Shown piece after piece: positions 16,301 to 23,814 of a stretch of DNA of 64,000 bases (position 1 is the stretch's first letter; the number at the start of each line of letters is the position of its first letter). A program made the translations under genes and the position numbers. Below the pieces are notes generated by a model that saw only the letters and a list, made by a program, of their open reading frames with translations, searched no databases and was not told the DNA's origin. This stretch comes from CAZQFV01 sp964613665 (lineage in GTDB: Bacteria; Chloroflexota; Chloroflexia; DTKN01): positions 176,110-240,109 of the forward strand of contig CAZTIG010000001.1 of NCBI GenBank assembly GCA_964613665.1, written 5' to 3'.

Positions 16301-17302
16301 GTCGTCCTCTTCCAGCGAGGACCAGGCCAGGGCGAGGGTGCCGCCGTCGTTACGGTAGACCTGGTTGGAGGTGGACAGGTTCCCCACGGCCAGGTCCAGG
16401 TCGCCGTCGCTGTCCCAGTCCCCCCAGGCCACGCTGCAGGTCAGATCGGGGTCGTCGGCAGACCAGGCCAGGGCCAGCGTGCCGCCGTCGTTCTCATAGA
16501 CCCGGTTGGGTTGGGAGTAGTAGTTGCCCACGGCCAGGTCCAGGTCGCCGTCGTTGTCATAGTCGCCCCAGGCCACGCTGCGGGTGTAGTCCGACATGAC
16601 GGCCGTCCAGGCCACGGTGAAGATGCCGCCGTCGTTCTGGTAGACCTGGCAGGGAGCATTGTCGTTGCCCAGCGCCAGGTCCAGGTCGCCGTCGCCGTCC
16701 CAGTCCCCCCAGGCCACGCTTCTGGTCTCACCCGGGTCCGAGATCAGGGCCAGCGTCAGGTCCCCACCGAGGTTCTGGTAGACCAGGGTTGATTGGGCAT
16801 TGAAGTAGCCCACGGCCAGATCCAGGTCGCCGTCGCCGTCATAGTCGCCCCAGGCCAGGCTGCTGGTGCTACCCCACTCCGGGGCGGACCAGGCCAGGGT
16901 CAGGCTGCCGCCGTCGTTCTGGTAGACCCGCGAGGGGCCGTTGAAGTTGCCGGCGCCCAGGTCCAGGTCGCCGTCGTTGTCCCAGTCCCCCCAGGCGACT
17001 GCCATGGTCCAATCCCCTTCGGCGGATGTCCAGGCAGCGCTTGTCTCCAGCCAGGAGCCGCTGTTCTCATAGACCTGGAGGTAGCCCAGGCTGCCCGTGG
17101 CCAGGTCGAGGTCGCCGTCGTTGTCCCAATCGCCCCAGGCCACGGCATAGGTGAGCTCCTCTTCGTCCGACGACCAGACCGCGGTGGGGTCCAGGTCTTG
17201 GACGTACACCGGCCCGGCAGCGGGGTGGCCGGCGTCCGCCGGCAGTGCGGCCAGCAGTAGCGCGGCCAGGACCAGTATGCTCAGAAGTTGGCTGTGCTTC
17301 AT
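13334..17302 (-). CDS. Secreted FG-GAP/VCBS beta-propeller protein with DUF11-like and three PKD domains
   Basis: A 1322-residue protein with a clear signal peptide (MKHSQLLSILVLAALLLAAL, cleavage near ADAG). From about residue 50 to 690 there are 14 copies of the FG-GAP core, VAWGDWDNDGDLDLAVGN with small changes, whose Asp-rich loops bind calcium; these probably form two propellers. A DUF11-like adhesin repeat lies near residue 950 (VFTYTLVAHNYGPSAAS). Three PKD domains, each with WDFGDG and an HTYAAAGTYTV-type strand, lie at about 1105, 1180 and 1255. The chain ends with TVYLPAVCRSYAG followed by a short tail. It is probably a cell-surface or extracellular binding protein. The repeats are alike at both DNA and protein level, which also creates a long open frame on the other strand. 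Confidence 0.9.
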   Translation of the reverse strand: MKHSQLLSILVLAALLLAALPADAGHPAAGPVYVQDLDPTAVWSSDEEELTYAVAWGDWDNDGDLDLATGSLGYLQVYENSGSWLETSAAWTSAEGDWTMAVAWGDWDNDGDLDLGAGNFNGPSRVYQNDGGSLTLAWSAPEWGSTSSLAWGDYDGDGDLDLAVGYFNAQSTLVYQNLGGDLTLALISDPGETRSVAWGDWDGDGDLDLALGNDNAPCQVYQNDGGIFTVAWTAVMSDYTRSVAWGDYDNDGDLDLAVGNYYSQPNRVYENDGGTLALAWSADDPDLTCSVAWGDWDSDGDLDLAVGNLSTSNQVYRNDGGTLALAWSSLEEDDSYSVAWGDWNADGDLDLAVGNDEANRVYENLAGPVGSTAAWSSTENDNTSCTAWADWDSDGDLDLAIGNDGEPTLVYEYDAGDLSETWASAETDFAQALAWGDWDGDSDMDLAVGNHDAPNRIYRNTGGNLVLAWSSSEVTETTSLAWGDWDGDGDLDLALGNQAGPSLVYENAPGTMTVVWSGPPSFRATSVAWGDYDGDGDLDLAMGTEMQPNHIFRNTGLGLVLAWSSAETEDTTSVAWGDYDGDGDLDLAVGNYDQPNRIYRNDGGSMVLAWTSTEEDYTHGVAWGDWDGDGDLDLACGNIGVNRVYDNLGAAGIEATAVWSSTEADYTFGLAWGDYDADGDLDMAAGNRYGYDRVYRNNRNTRGLLPNSAAHAAIYRPGVTDTAYFFSSAEVLTQAKIPIWYRLYDPESDPAARIAAYYSTDGGGEWHSATVTGTTTFVSSSPGGTLHHLTWNAEADDARSDNVVFRIASINDEPTHAGFPIQRPFVTGDSPPFRLRPAAVVLWPPQQIGVGPAGTVLTHTLTLVNRTGITATFGLAYNSMRGWPVDGPGVLGPLADLDSGSFIVSTTVPFPPPIGTLDVVTVTALALPNPTLFHSQALIYTFKGMPNVDLWVWKEGPANVAAGTVFTYTLVAHNYGPSAASGLVITETLPAEVEFAWAGQDGIYSPTLGAVLWPDHILFPNRSLTVTVAVTAGCVPSGTVILNADYAAACDQQPLPQTGPATTTTVRYDPPLAGFVFQPPEVNVGEPVAFTNTSQFATSFLWDFGDGVTSAAANPYHSYAAAGTYTVLLTAYSRCGFDQASAEVTATLFLQAGFESSAPICLGEEVVFTNTTVGVPPITYEWDFGDGTTANEPNPSHTYAAAGRYSVVLSATNPFGTDHAGDVVQVGEAPTAGFTYTAAGLTVTFVNTSNLASSYLWDFGDGYTSPQENPVHTYAAAGTYTVTLEASGPCGTNSTSAMVRVGAHTVYLPAVCRSYAGLYVKE

Positions 17303-17322
17303 GGTTTCTCCTACTTGTCGGT

Positions 17323-17378
17323 GATTGACGATCGACGACTGAAGATTCGCGATTGACGATTGGCGACTGGCGATCCCC
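17323..17378. repeat. Heptanucleotide tandem array A (8 units)
   Basis: Eight consecutive 7-bp units of consensus GATTGAC (GATTGAC, GATCGAC, GACTGAA, GATTCGC, GATTGAC, GATTGGC, GACTGGC, GATCCCC), between the FG-GAP/PKD start and the amidohydrolase stop. Units differ by one to three bases. Confidence 0.8.
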
Positions 17379-17399
17379 AGTTCCCAATATACCTTGCTT

Positions 17400-19190
17400 C
17401 TATGCCTGATACACCACCATGCCCCCCACGATGGTCATGGCGACGGGGAGCTGCCACAACCGCTGCAGCGTGGCGTTGTGGGGGTCCTCTGCCCAGACCA
17501 CCAGGTCGGCCAGCTTGCCCGCCTCGATCGATCCCTTGATCTGCTCTTCCTTGCAGGCATAGGCGGCGCCCATGGTGTGGGCCCGCAGCGCCTCCTGGAT
17601 GGTCAGGCACTGGTCGGGTCCGAGCACCTGGTCGGAGAGCGTCAGCCGGCCCACGGCGCCGGCCAGCGTGACCTGCGGGGTGTACCAGGGGGTAGTTGGC
17701 GCGTCGGAGCCCAGCGCCAGGTGCACACCGTTGTCGAGCCACTCGCGGGTGACGATGATGCGCCGCTCGCGCTCCGGGCCAAAGACGCCGCTCCAGTAGT
17801 TGCCGCCGATGCGCAGGAACTGCGGCTGGGTGCAGACCACCACGCCCAGGTCCCGCATGCGCCGGGTGGCTTCCGGCGTGCTCAGGACGGCGTGCTCGAT
17901 GCGGTGGCGGGGGTCGGGGCGCGGGTTGGCGTTCATGGCCTCCTCAAACGCATCTAGGGCCAGGTCCACGGCTGCATCGCCGGCGCAGTGCACGCAGACC
18001 TGCAGTCCGGTGTCGTGCAGGGCGCGCACGGCCTCCTTGAACATCGCCGGCTCCCAGGTCGGCATGTCCCAGGAGAGGCCGGCGTGCGGCTCGTGGCAGT
18101 AGGCGGTGGGGGCCTGGCCGTCGATGAGGAACTTGAATCCGGCAAAGCGCACCATGTCATCCTGGAAGTACTCGATCTCGCGCAGGGCTCGCTCCAGGTC
18201 CTGGGGCCACTCCAGGGTGTAGTAGACGGCGCCGCGGAGGTAGAGATCGCCCCCGGCCTCCCGATAGGACTGGATCGTTTCCACGCCGCGGACGTTGTTA
18301 TCCTGGAAGGTGGTCACCCCACAGGCGGCAAAGAGCGGCAGCGGGTACAGGATGTTGCGGCGCATGTCGTCCGGCGTGATGGGCGGCAGGTTGCGGCGCA
18401 GCAGGTCCATGGCGCGGTGGTTGTAGAGGGCGCCGGTGGGCTCGCCCTGGCCGTCGCGCTCGATGATGCCGCCGACCGGGTTCGGCGTGTCGCGGGTGAT
18501 GCCGGCGATCTGCAGGGCCAGGCTGTTGCCGGTGCCAAAGTGGCCACCCTGCTGCAGAATCCACACCGGGTGATTGGGGGAGACGGGGTCGAGGTCCTGG
18601 CGCGTGGGGACGCGACCTTCCTGGAAGGCCAGGTAGTAGCCCTTGATCCACTCGCCGGCCGGCGTCTGCGCCACCAGGTCGGCGAGCCTGGCCTGGAGGT
18701 CGGCAAAGGTCCTGACCTCGGGCGGGATGAAGGGGACGTAGTAGCCGTTCAACTGGCCCATGACCTGGAAGTGGTTGTGCGGGTCGATCAGGCCGGGGGT
18801 GACGGCGCGGCCGGCCAGCTCCACCACCTGGGTCTGCGGGCCGGTGAGCGCGGCGACGGCCTCGTCCGTCCCCACCGCCTGGATCAGCCCATCCTTGACC
18901 GCGACGGCCTGGGCGACCGAGTCGGCGCCGTCGACGGTGATGACCTTGCCGCTGCGGAATACTATGTCGGCGGCCTTGGCCGGGTCGACGGTGGCCGTGG
19001 GTGCCCCGGTGGGGCCGGCCGTGGGGGCGGCGGTAGAGGCCGGGCGTAGGGTGGTGGTGGGGGGAGCGGTGGGCGCCGCCGTCTCCTGCGTCGGCCGGCC
19101 GCAGCCGGCCAGGAGCAGGGCAGCCGTGGCCCCGGCGCCGATCAGGAACTCGCGCCGGCTCAGCCGGCCCGTTTTCCTCGTGTTGCGCAT
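17400..19190 (-). CDS. Exported metal-dependent amidohydrolase, YtcJ family
   Basis: A 596-residue protein with an N-terminal twin-arginine-plus-lipobox signal (SRREFLIGAGATAALLLAGC), so it is probably exported folded by Tat and lipid-anchored at Cys; a Thr/Pro-rich linker of about 40 residues follows. The rest is an amidohydrolase-3/YtcJ barrel: DPHNHFQ gives the first metal His pair, FLIDGQAPTAYCHEPH, VCVHCAGDAAVDLALDAFE, HRIEHAVLS and ALGSDAPTTPWYTP give the later metal and catalytic residues. Family members hydrolyse amides, formamides or related compounds; the substrate here is unknown. It stands alone, with no partner enzyme next to it. Confidence 0.88.
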   Translation of the reverse strand: MRNTRKTGRLSRREFLIGAGATAALLLAGCGRPTQETAAPTAPPTTTLRPASTAAPTAGPTGAPTATVDPAKAADIVFRSGKVITVDGADSVAQAVAVKDGLIQAVGTDEAVAALTGPQTQVVELAGRAVTPGLIDPHNHFQVMGQLNGYYVPFIPPEVRTFADLQARLADLVAQTPAGEWIKGYYLAFQEGRVPTRQDLDPVSPNHPVWILQQGGHFGTGNSLALQIAGITRDTPNPVGGIIERDGQGEPTGALYNHRAMDLLRRNLPPITPDDMRRNILYPLPLFAACGVTTFQDNNVRGVETIQSYREAGGDLYLRGAVYYTLEWPQDLERALREIEYFQDDMVRFAGFKFLIDGQAPTAYCHEPHAGLSWDMPTWEPAMFKEAVRALHDTGLQVCVHCAGDAAVDLALDAFEEAMNANPRPDPRHRIEHAVLSTPEATRRMRDLGVVVCTQPQFLRIGGNYWSGVFGPERERRIIVTREWLDNGVHLALGSDAPTTPWYTPQVTLAGAVGRLTLSDQVLGPDQCLTIQEALRAHTMGAAYACKEEQIKGSIEAGKLADLVVWAEDPHNATLQRLWQLPVAMTIVGGMVVYQA

Positions 19191-19202
19191 CGCGATCCTC
19201 CC

Positions 19203-19241
19203 GGCGGCGGTACCCGAGGAATTGCCCTCGGGGCCGCCGCC
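19203..19241 (-). terminator. Long GC hairpin between the Kelch/C25 gene and the amidohydrolase gene
   Basis: GGCGGCGG-TA-CCCGAGG pairs with CCTCGGG-G-CCGCCGCC around a 6-nt loop, a 15-bp stem with one small internal mismatch. It lies 47 bp past the stop of the Kelch/C25 gene and just before the amidohydrolase ribosome-binding site. No T-tract follows, so it may end transcription weakly or act as an mRNA stabiliser. Confidence 0.45.
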
Positions 19242-19287
19242 TTCACAGGGTGGGGTCCTGGCCCCGGAGCAGGGACCAGGGCACCGA

Positions 19288-22200
19288 CTACGGGTTTGCC
19301 TTCAGGACCACCGGCAGATACGCCTTGTACCCTGCGGTGAACGTCTCGGCCACCGGGCCGTACTCCTGCCCGCCGGCCATGACGACGGCCGAGGCCACGT
19401 AGGTCCCCGATCGCGGCGGCGTCCAGGAGAAGGACATCGTAGCGCTCATCGTGCCGGTCACGGCCACCGTCTGCGGTGGAAGGAAGCCGACCATGCTGCC
19501 GCCGGCATCGTAGATGGCCACGCTGCCCACGGCGATGGTGGGGCCGCTTCCGAGGTTGTCAAAGGTCACGGTCAGGGAGTAGGCCGTGCCGGCCCAGGCC
19601 AGGTTGGGCACACCGACCGCTGCGATCTGGCCGCTGTAGACATAGACCTCGCGGCCGGCCCCGGCGACGACCTGGCCGGCCTGCCAGATGAGCAGGCGCG
19701 CGCTGTAGGCGTCCTCCTCGAGGGCCCCGCTCCAGCCAAGCACCAGGTCGTAGGAGCCGCCGGCCGGAACCTGCCGTGGGCCCGAGCCGCGGAAACCGAC
19801 GACGTGCCCTGCGGCGTCCTGCAGGATCAGCGTGCCGGTCACCGTCTCGGTCACGTCTCCCGCGTTGATGATGCGCGCGGTGGCGGTGATGGCTTCGCCG
19901 GGGAGGTAGTGGACCTGGTTCGTGTCGTAAAAGGTCAGGGCGACCGTCCGCGGCGTATCATAGGTGATCGCGACGTCCACAGACCGGTAGAGCACCGCCT
20001 CGTCGGCCGTTGCGTCGTAGGTGACCGGGATGACCTGTACGATGACCAGTTGGTGGGTGTCCAGCATGCGCGGTTGCCAGGTGGCAGTCACCGGGTGGAG
20101 ACCATCCAGCGTGGCCGCGAAGCCGCCGCGCAGCCCTCCGGAGATGGGCTCGCCCGCATAGAGTGTGGGGATGTCCAGCCCGGTCAGCGTGATGCCGTCG
20201 GTGGGGGTGAAGGCCAGGCTGGTCACCGTGGCGCTCAACGGCAGCAGCAACTGCAGGCCGGCCTTGGGCAGTGTGACTGCACCGCTGGCGAGGCGTTGGG
20301 TCAGCCCCTGCACCTCGATCAGGTTCCAGCCGGCCGCTGTCGTGCTGATCGCATAGGTGGAGGCGTCGACATGGGTGGTAATCACGTAGGTGGCGTCGAT
20401 CCCGGCCTGTGCGGGCCTGGACCAGCCAGACGAGGCGGTATCTGCGGGGATGGGCAGGGCGCCGCCTTTCACGGACTGACCTGCGCCGGGCAGCCTAATC
20501 CAGGGGACGCCGAAGTAGGTGAAGGACTGGACCGTCTTGCGGCTAAAGTCGTCGGTGATAGTGAACAGGTCCTTGGTCTGCATCAGTGCCCAACCCAGCG
20601 GGTCGCTGCGATCCGGGTAGGCATATGCCGAGAGCCAGAATTCGTTCGTCAGCACCTCGCCATCCAGCGCGCAGTTGGGGTCGAAGCAGCCGTACGACAG
20701 CCCGCTGGAGGCAATTACTGCCGAGGCTCCCAGGTTGGCCAGGGCATAGACCATCGAGTCGTCGTTGTAGGGCGGGCCCCAACTGTTCCAGCCATCGGTA
20801 TAGGACAGCCCTACCCGGCAGGCCTGGAACAAGAAGAAGGGACGGTGGGTCGGGATACGGCCGTAGCTGTCGTAGGTGTCCATGTCGAAGCTGAACAGGT
20901 GGGCATCGGGATAGCTGCCCTTTCCTCCGGGAGCGATCCAGTCGTCCATCTCGCCATGCCCGGCGGCGACCATCACGTTGAACCCGGCTTCGATGGCGTC
21001 GACCACGTCGTCCTTGGTCGGGCCGGTGTCGATGAGGCCCTCGTCCATCGTGTAGCCCAGGGCGTACTTGAGGATATCGTGCGCGTCGTTGTCGTCACCG
21101 GGCATCCATAGGTCGTTGTGGTCCTCGCCGCCGCTGGCCAGAATCGCCTTGTGTACCCGGGAGGTCGGGCCGTTGGCGCTGTTCTCCAGGAAGCGCTGCA
21201 TGTCGATGGGATCGATACCCACGATACGTCCGACAGCGATCTCCAAATCGCCTTCCTGCCAGTCGGTGCCCCCGGCAATATCCCCGTAGGGGTTGTCGGT
21301 CATGAAGTAGTTGTGGGCAACCAGGCTGTTGCACACCGGCTCTTCCCCGTAGCATGTAGGGTGGTCGATTTCCGCGCAGGGGCCATCTCCGCATACCAGG
21401 GCATAGTCATGTTTGCGGTAGCGGGGGAGGATATTGTCGTCGCCCACGATCAGAAGGTATTCGGGGGTAACGCCGCGGGTATCCAGCCAGTCGTCCAGCG
21501 TGTTGGCCATCAGGTTGGCCGAAGACGGGGTCGTATAGTCCACGTTCGTGTTGTCCCAGTCGCGCAGCGATGGATGGTAGCGGTCGGCGTAGAGCACCAC
21601 GGCGGTGGGATTGTCGTTGTAGCCGGCCCCCTGGGCTTGCTCAAAGACCTCGGCCAGCAGGTTGCTGACGTCGGCGTTGACGAACTCGACGTACAGCCGC
21701 CGGCGGTTGGTGACGATCCAGGCCTGGGGATCCTTGTAGATGCGGGCGGTGGTATCGTCGGTGAGGTGGTTCAGCCAGTTCGTGCCGAACGCGTCCACAT
21801 CGATCGGGGTGGTGCCCTCGGCCGCGTCGGTCTTGACCGTGCCGCGGAAGATGACCTGGGTGTTGTACTCGGCGTCGCCGTTGTCCCAGAGCAGGTCCAC
21901 GTTGTTGATCTGGTAGCGGCCGGCGCCGAGGTCGTCCGGAGTGACCCAGTTGACGACGTCGTCGGCGTCGTTCTGGCGCGTGCCGGCCTTTAGGATGTCG
22001 ATCTTGTACATATCGACGTCCAGGATGACATCGATGTCGTTCTTGTAGGTACTGGAAGCCGTAGCGATGCGCACGGTGAACCACACCTCCGTGCCGCGCA
22101 TCAGGTTGACCACGGTGTCGGGCCGGGCATCCTCCAGGGCCAGTGTCACCTGGGGTTTCACCGTAGCCAGTGTCTGCCCGCCCTGCAATCCCCCGCCTCC

Positions 22201-23349
22201 CTGCCACCAGACTGGCAGGGAGGCGGCCAGCGGTGACCAGACCAGCCCGCTCGGATCGAACACCCACTGCATGCCTCCTCCCTGGCCCATGCCGCGCCCG
22301 CCCAGGACGAACATGCGGTATGCGCCTGAGCTCATCGTCGCGCTGTGCCAGGCGCGGCCGGAGGGCAAGGTGCCGCCGGGAGAGAGCTGGACCCACTGCT
22401 CGGCCCCCGCCGTCAGCTCCAGCCGCCACAGGTCGTTGTAGAAGGCGGTCGTGCCGGCCCCGCCCAGGACCAGCATGTGCCCCAGATGGTCGATGACGGC
22501 GCTGTGCCCGCGGCGGATGGCCGGGAAGGTGCCGGCCGGCCCCATCTGCGTCCAGACCTCGCCGCCCAGGGTGAGGTCCAGCTCCCAGACATCGTTCAAG
22601 GGCGTGCCGGCGGTGAAGCCGCCGAAGAGAATCATGCGCTGGTTCGGTTGATCGTAGACCGCGCTGTGCTGGGCACGGGGGGAGGGGATGGAGATGCCCA
22701 GGTCGAGCTCCGTCCAGGCCTCGGCGCCCGGCGTGGACAGGTCGAGGGCCCAAGTCTCGGCCAGGACGTCGCCGCCGCTGCTGCCGCCAAAGACGATCAT
22801 GCGCTGGTTGTTGTGGTCATAGATGGCCGTGTGCCAGCGTCGTGGCGAAGGCGGCGCTCCGCTGGGGGTCAGCTCGGTCCAGGCCTCTGCGCCGGCGGTC
22901 AGGTCGAGCGCCCAGACGTCGTTGAAGCCTTGCAGCCGGCCGCGCCCGCCAAAGACGATCATGCGGTGGTTCCAGGAGTCCAGGATGGCGCTGTGCTGTC
23001 CACGGGCCGGCGGCAGCGAGCCGGCCGGGTCGATCCTGGCCCAGGCCTCGCTGCCGACGGTGGGGTCCAGGGCCCAGAGGTCGTTGAAGTACGACTGCCC
23101 GTTCCAGCCGCCGAAGAGCAGGATGCGGTTGCCGACGTCGTCATAGACCGCGGTGTGGCCGTTGCGCAGGAAGGGTAGGTCGGCCAGGGTGCCGTCGGAG
23201 TCGATCTGCTGGCCGGGGGCGGCGCTCTGAGCGGCGGCGGCCGGCCGGGGCGGGGCGTCCGGAGCGACGGCCGGGCCGGCCGCGGCGGGGAGGCCGGTAA
23301 CGAACAGGATGACAAGAGCTGCCACGCGCAGGGTCAGTGAGCGGGTCAT
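19288..23349 (-). CDS. Secreted Kelch-repeat / gingipain-like (peptidase C25) protein
   Basis: A 1353-residue protein starting MTRSLTLRVAALVILFVTGL, a signal peptide. Residues about 60-370 hold six Kelch repeats (units like QHSAILDSWNHRMIVFGG), forming a propeller. Residues about 540-980 resemble the gingipain/C25 caspase-fold protease: a beta-strand with YLLIVGDDNILP, then VMVAAGHGEMDDW with candidate catalytic His798, and FFLFQACRVGLSY with candidate Cys844. The C-terminal ~350 residues are two beta-sandwich (CARDB-like) modules, and the chain ends KAYLPVVLKANP. The start overlaps the stop of the small upstream gene (ATGA), so they are coupled. A secreted cysteine endopeptidase is the likely role; Lys or Arg specificity cannot be judged. 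Confidence 0.82.
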   Translation of the reverse strand: MTRSLTLRVAALVILFVTGLPAAAGPAVAPDAPPRPAAAAQSAAPGQQIDSDGTLADLPFLRNGHTAVYDDVGNRILLFGGWNGQSYFNDLWALDPTVGSEAWARIDPAGSLPPARGQHSAILDSWNHRMIVFGGRGRLQGFNDVWALDLTAGAEAWTELTPSGAPPSPRRWHTAIYDHNNQRMIVFGGSSGGDVLAETWALDLSTPGAEAWTELDLGISIPSPRAQHSAVYDQPNQRMILFGGFTAGTPLNDVWELDLTLGGEVWTQMGPAGTFPAIRRGHSAVIDHLGHMLVLGGAGTTAFYNDLWRLELTAGAEQWVQLSPGGTLPSGRAWHSATMSSGAYRMFVLGGRGMGQGGGMQWVFDPSGLVWSPLAASLPVWWQGGGGLQGGQTLATVKPQVTLALEDARPDTVVNLMRGTEVWFTVRIATASSTYKNDIDVILDVDMYKIDILKAGTRQNDADDVVNWVTPDDLGAGRYQINNVDLLWDNGDAEYNTQVIFRGTVKTDAAEGTTPIDVDAFGTNWLNHLTDDTTARIYKDPQAWIVTNRRRLYVEFVNADVSNLLAEVFEQAQGAGYNDNPTAVVLYADRYHPSLRDWDNTNVDYTTPSSANLMANTLDDWLDTRGVTPEYLLIVGDDNILPRYRKHDYALVCGDGPCAEIDHPTCYGEEPVCNSLVAHNYFMTDNPYGDIAGGTDWQEGDLEIAVGRIVGIDPIDMQRFLENSANGPTSRVHKAILASGGEDHNDLWMPGDDNDAHDILKYALGYTMDEGLIDTGPTKDDVVDAIEAGFNVMVAAGHGEMDDWIAPGGKGSYPDAHLFSFDMDTYDSYGRIPTHRPFFLFQACRVGLSYTDGWNSWGPPYNDDSMVYALANLGASAVIASSGLSYGCFDPNCALDGEVLTNEFWLSAYAYPDRSDPLGWALMQTKDLFTITDDFSRKTVQSFTYFGVPWIRLPGAGQSVKGGALPIPADTASSGWSRPAQAGIDATYVITTHVDASTYAISTTAAGWNLIEVQGLTQRLASGAVTLPKAGLQLLLPLSATVTSLAFTPTDGITLTGLDIPTLYAGEPISGGLRGGFAATLDGLHPVTATWQPRMLDTHQLVIVQVIPVTYDATADEAVLYRSVDVAITYDTPRTVALTFYDTNQVHYLPGEAITATARIINAGDVTETVTGTLILQDAAGHVVGFRGSGPRQVPAGGSYDLVLGWSGALEEDAYSARLLIWQAGQVVAGAGREVYVYSGQIAAVGVPNLAWAGTAYSLTVTFDNLGSGPTIAVGSVAIYDAGGSMVGFLPPQTVAVTGTMSATMSFSWTPPRSGTYVASAVVMAGGQEYGPVAETFTAGYKAYLPVVLKANP

Positions 23350-23633
23350 CGGTTTACCTCCTGGTTGTCGGGTTCCTTGGATCGCGTTGCTTCCTGGTGG
23401 GCCTTCTTGGGATCGCGACGGCGCCCACGGGGGGGCTGCTGCGGTGGCCGTGGCTCCGCGGCCCCGGTCCACTCCTCGATGAAGGCGAGCAGGGTGCACA
23501 GGCGGTCGAAGTAGCGGCTCGTGCCGCTCGGGGCATGGACGGCCTGGCCGCGCCACAGCGGTCCGGTCTGGTGGCCGTGTTCCCACCAGATGCGGACGAT
23601 GAAAGAGGCATCGCGCGCCGGATTGGCCGGCAT
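23346..23633 (-). CDS. Small Trp-Arg-motif protein of unknown function, paralogue of the one at 39.5 kb
   Basis: A 95-residue protein starting MPANPARDASFIVRIWWEHG, with TAGGAGGG 4-6 nt upstream. A 50-residue globular part has SFIVRIW, then LWRGQ, SGTSRYF and LLAFIEE; a basic, Pro/Lys-rich tail follows. It aligns with the 79-residue protein at 39453-39692 over this core with one single-residue gap (shared R-I/L-W, WR, G-x-x-R-x-F, L-x-x-L-x-x-F-I/L-E). Both lie beside a giant SARP regulator. This one is 181 bp downstream of that regulator and translationally coupled to the protease gene. I do not recognise a named family; I would expect homologues across Chloroflexota. Confidence 0.8.
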   Translation of the reverse strand: MPANPARDASFIVRIWWEHGHQTGPLWRGQAVHAPSGTSRYFDRLCTLLAFIEEWTGAAEPRPPQQPPRGRRRDPKKAHQEATRSKEPDNQEVNR

Positions 23634-23752
23634 CGGCCCTCCTAGTCCACCGGTGCGACCGTCGTGGCAGTCACGCCTGGCAACAGTGTAGCACGACGCT
23701 ATCACAGGCCGGCCGGCGCAGGGGGAACCATGAGGAAATTGTGAGAGAAGGT

Positions 23753-23801
23753 GCAAGAGGCAAGAAGCAGGATGCAAGAAGCAGGATGCAGGAAGCAAGT
23801 C
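23753..23801. repeat. Heptanucleotide tandem array B (7 units)
   Basis: Seven consecutive 7-bp units of GCAAGAA/GCAGGAT type, between the stop of the SARP regulator gene and the small-protein gene. Confidence 0.85.
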
Positions 23802-23814
23802 CGGCCCTGTTGGC

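Noticed and set aside
17323..17378. Tandem repeats considered as CRISPR.
   Set aside because: Units are 7 bp, contiguous and degenerate, without spacers; no cas gene is near. The same holds for the other four arrays.
23634..23798. Longer N-terminus for the 95-residue small protein (start at 23798).
   Set aside because: The extension translates the heptanucleotide array and intergenic DNA; the start at 23633 has a TAGGAGGG site.
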